Source: an uncultured Anaerofilum sp. (lineage in GTDB: Bacteria > Bacillota > Clostridia > Oscillospirales > Ruminococcaceae). From it: a DNA stretch of 64,000 nucleotides. The stretch spans positions 1-64,000 of the forward strand of contig CALWZC010000006.1 of NCBI GenBank assembly GCA_944385935.1, written 5' to 3'. The position numbers were made by a program, and so were the translations under genes. How positions within the stretch are numbered: position 1 is the stretch's first letter; every line of letters begins with the position of its first letter. A model generated the notes under the pieces. It made no database searches and was not told where the DNA came from. It worked only from the letters and a program-made list of their open reading frames with translations. Of the stretch, positions 62,333 through 64,000 are shown piece after piece.

Positions 62333-63316
62333 TTAGCCATTTTCCAAATCATCAGCAAGTTGCCGCAGTTGCTGGGCTGTGGCATTCATAATGGCGTCTT
62401 TTTCTTCCAGTTGTAATAGAGCTTCCTCTAGCTGGGCGCAACAATCATTTCCAGCTACCAAACGGGTGCGGTCATCCAACAGAGCAGTCCAATACTCTTG
62501 CCCATTGAATAGGAAAGTTACCCATTCAAAGCCATTGTAGCTGCCTGTGCTGCGAGTAAGGGCAGGATAGAACCCAAGAGGAAGCCGCCCTTGGATATCG
62601 TTTACATCAGGGCCATTGAAATATTCTGTATTGGTAGCAAACACCTCCAACTGAGTATTGTTCAGTGGTATCATGGTGGGCAAAGGTTCAAAGCCGTTAT
62701 AACCGCCCTCAATAATACGAGGGAGAAAATCTGTGTAGCTATAACTTAGGTCTGTATTGGTAGAAATTCCGTCCACTCGCCCAGTGGAGGAAAATTGCCA
62801 CATGTCATACCGCCCCGGATATCCCACAAAGCCCCGATAATCGGCGATAAACAAGGGCCATTCCTGTAATTGGCTCATATCCAGATTGTTTTGGGCAAAG
62901 CTGGTGTAGGTATATAAACCGCTGTACCAGCCCTTTTGGTCTAGCACAACCAAAGCAAAGCGGGCAAGATTGGTGGCAGCTTGCCTACCCAAAGCGGCAA
63001 TGCTGGAATCTTCCATGTCTACAAAAACAGGGTATTCTAACTTTAATCCCTGCAAGGCTTCTAGAACCAGCTCCAATTCTGCAATGGCTTGCTGTTCATT
63101 GAGAGCGTAGGTGTAGTAATAGGCACCTACTCGAAGGCCGGCAGCTTGTGCCTGCTGTATATGTTCTTGAAAAAATGGGTCAATATAGGGACCAGTTTTG
63201 CTGCTGGACACAGCCCGTATGATGGCGTATTGTTGTCCGGCAGCCTTGACTTTTCTCCAGTCAATTTGCCCTTGGTATCGGGAAACATCCACCCCTTGTT
63301 GAAAAATCTCTGCCAT
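62333..63316 (-). CDS. GH25 lysozyme family protein
   Basis: A 327-residue muramidase-type protein. The GH25 barrel begins GVDVSRYQGQIDW (about 8-20) and contains FVDMEDS (about 96-102) with the catalytic D-x-E. The C-terminal 130 residues are not a known wall-binding domain to my eye and end in a coiled-coil-like stretch. No signal peptide, as in phage endolysins; together with the small membrane protein next to it (63373-63639) it may be a remnant lysis pair, but no other phage gene is present. GAGGTG 8 bp before ATG. Confidence 0.85.
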   Translation of the reverse strand: MAEIFQQGVDVSRYQGQIDWRKVKAAGQQYAIIRAVSSSKTGPYIDPFFQEHIQQAQAAGLRVGAYYYTYALNEQQAIAELELVLEALQGLKLEYPVFVDMEDSSIAALGRQAATNLARFALVVLDQKGWYSGLYTYTSFAQNNLDMSQLQEWPLFIADYRGFVGYPGRYDMWQFSSTGRVDGISTNTDLSYSYTDFLPRIIEGGYNGFEPLPTMIPLNNTQLEVFATNTEYFNGPDVNDIQGRLPLGFYPALTRSTGSYNGFEWVTFLFNGQEYWTALLDDRTRLVAGNDCCAQLEEALLQLEEKDAIMNATAQQLRQLADDLENG

Positions 63317-63372
63317 ACAAAAACACCTCTCCTTCTGTGTGCCAGTATATGCACAAAAAAGGAAAGGTGTTC

Positions 63373-63639
63373 TTATTTAGAGGAAATCCAGTGTTTTGCT
63401 ACCTGAACCCAGAGCAGCAACAAACCAGCACAGCCTATGGCAAAAACCACACGGATGATAAATTGTCCATCAAATGCAAATGCTATCCAGCCGAACACCA
63501 AAGCAAGACCAACAAAAACAATAGTAACAATGACTCTTAGAATGTGTCGTATAAAAACAGGAATTTTCTTGCTTTGGGAGCCTTCTACCGTGAGCTCTAA
63601 CAGAACTTCTAACAATATTTCCAATAAAGTATCCATCAT
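63373..63639 (-). CDS. Small membrane protein
   Basis: An 88-residue protein: amphipathic Leu/Glu-rich N-terminus (TLLEILLEVLLELTVEG), a basic patch and two membrane helices (about 30-50 and 58-78). Size and topology are holin-like, but the N-terminus is not typical. ATG pair at 63639/63636 with AAGGAG 5 or 8 bp upstream. It begins 17 bp after the SDR gene and ends 56 bp before the GH25 gene, same strand. Confidence 0.65.
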   Translation of the reverse strand: MMDTLLEILLEVLLELTVEGSQSKKIPVFIRHILRVIVTIVFVGLALVFGWIAFAFDGQFIIRVVFAIGCAGLLLLWVQVAKHWISSK

Positions 63640-63656
63640 TGTAACTCCTTTCGGAT

Positions 63657-64000
63657 TTACACTACCATACCTCCATTTACTCCCAAAACTTGCCCTGTAA
63701 TAAATCCAGATTCTTCCTGTGCCAAAAACAAAGCTAGGGATGCAACCTCCTGTGGCTGCCCCAAACGACACACAGGGGTTTCTTCTGCGAGTTGATGTAA
63801 ATCCTCTTGGGAAAAGCCTGCCATCATGTCCGTTTGAATGACTCCCGGAGCGATACAGTTTACTGTAATTCCACTGGGACCTTCCTCCTGTGCCAGTGCT
63901 TTGGTTAAACCAATTAACCCAGCTTTGGCAGCGGAATAATGCACTTCGCAGCTTCCACCAACCTGTCCCCACATGGAACTAATATTGATGATACGCCCCC
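63657..64000 (-). CDS. Short-chain dehydrogenase/reductase, FabG-like (partial)
   Basis: The last 114 residues of an SDR; the 5' part lies beyond the window. The catalytic YSAAK is preceded by INISSMWG and followed by NCIAPGVIQTDM, then the C-terminal GFITGQVLGVNGGMVV. It resembles 3-oxoacyl-ACP reductase FabG, but many SDRs share these motifs. First of a three-gene run with the small membrane protein and the GH25 gene. Confidence 0.88.
   Translation of the reverse strand, partial: GRIINISSMWGQVGGSCEVHYSAAKAGLIGLTKALAQEEGPSGITVNCIAPGVIQTDMMAGFSQEDLHQLAEETPVCRLGQPQEVASLALFLAQEESGFITGQVLGVNGGMVV

Noticed and set aside
1-64000. CRISPR array, insertion sequence, integrase or complete prophage
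   Set aside because: No regularly spaced direct repeats, transposase or integrase motifs were seen on either strand; the GH25/small membrane pair alone is not enough to call a prophage.

Overview
The window reads as a chromosomal segment of an anaerobic, probably gut-associated member of the Clostridia (Oscillospirales/Ruminococcaceae-like). The grounds are Gram-positive style Shine-Dalgarno sequences (GGAGG) with frequent TTG/GTG starts, A/T-rich intergenic regions with U-tract terminators, pyruvate phosphate dikinase, ECF-type vitamin uptake, a YesM/YesN-type two-component system, a clostridial type flavin reductase, and a galacto-N-biose/lacto-N-biose phosphorylase typical of mucin and milk glycan users. 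This is inference from gene content; no 16S rRNA gene is present. About 53 protein genes, a tRNA 3' end, one riboswitch-like element and one large probable non-coding RNA are visible.

Layout. 1-2.4 kb: tRNA tail, a niacin-type ECF S component behind a consensus promoter with a perfect 22-bp operator, a Nudix hydrolase, and a small redox pair (NuoE-like [2Fe-2S] protein plus flavin reductase) behind a Fur-like box. 2.4-8.5 kb: purine module with a three-subunit molybdenum hydroxylase (xanthine dehydrogenase type), a xanthine/uracil permease whose leader carries a guanine-class aptamer and terminator, and divergent xpt. 8.5-22.8 kb: housekeeping and envelope genes (Nudix, degenerate LytM protein, DUF1846, hisS, degV, ftsH, an MCP, mfd, pth). 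23-25.7 kb: ppdK. 25.9-31.3 kb: an orphan gene, a MoxR ATPase / VWA / leucine-rich-repeat operon, a DUF5662 gene and an XRE regulator.

31.4-32.2 kb holds no convincing protein gene. The minus strand carries a sigma-A-like promoter, about 830 nt with at least ten good helices, and a strong terminator. I read this as a large ornate structured RNA and consider it the most interesting item. 32.4-35.5 kb: yggS, UPF0340, prmA-rsmE.

35.8-48.4 kb is one coherent catabolic locus: sugar nucleotidyltransferase, N-acetylhexosamine kinase (NahK), response regulator and histidine kinase, an ABC importer (binding lipoprotein and two permeases, no ATPase), a PHP-domain protein and a GH112 phosphorylase. Together they would sense, import and phosphorolyse Gal-beta-1,3-HexNAc and activate the released HexNAc.

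48.7-64 kb: ppx-ppk1 polyphosphate pair, lysS, greA, an EF-G-like GTPase, a HAD phosphatase, a sirtuin, NAD(P)H-hydrate dehydratase, a ZIP metal transporter, a CYTH protein, an RlmI-like rRNA methyltransferase, a GH25 lysozyme, a small membrane protein and a truncated SDR at the window edge. No CRISPR array, insertion sequence or prophage was seen.
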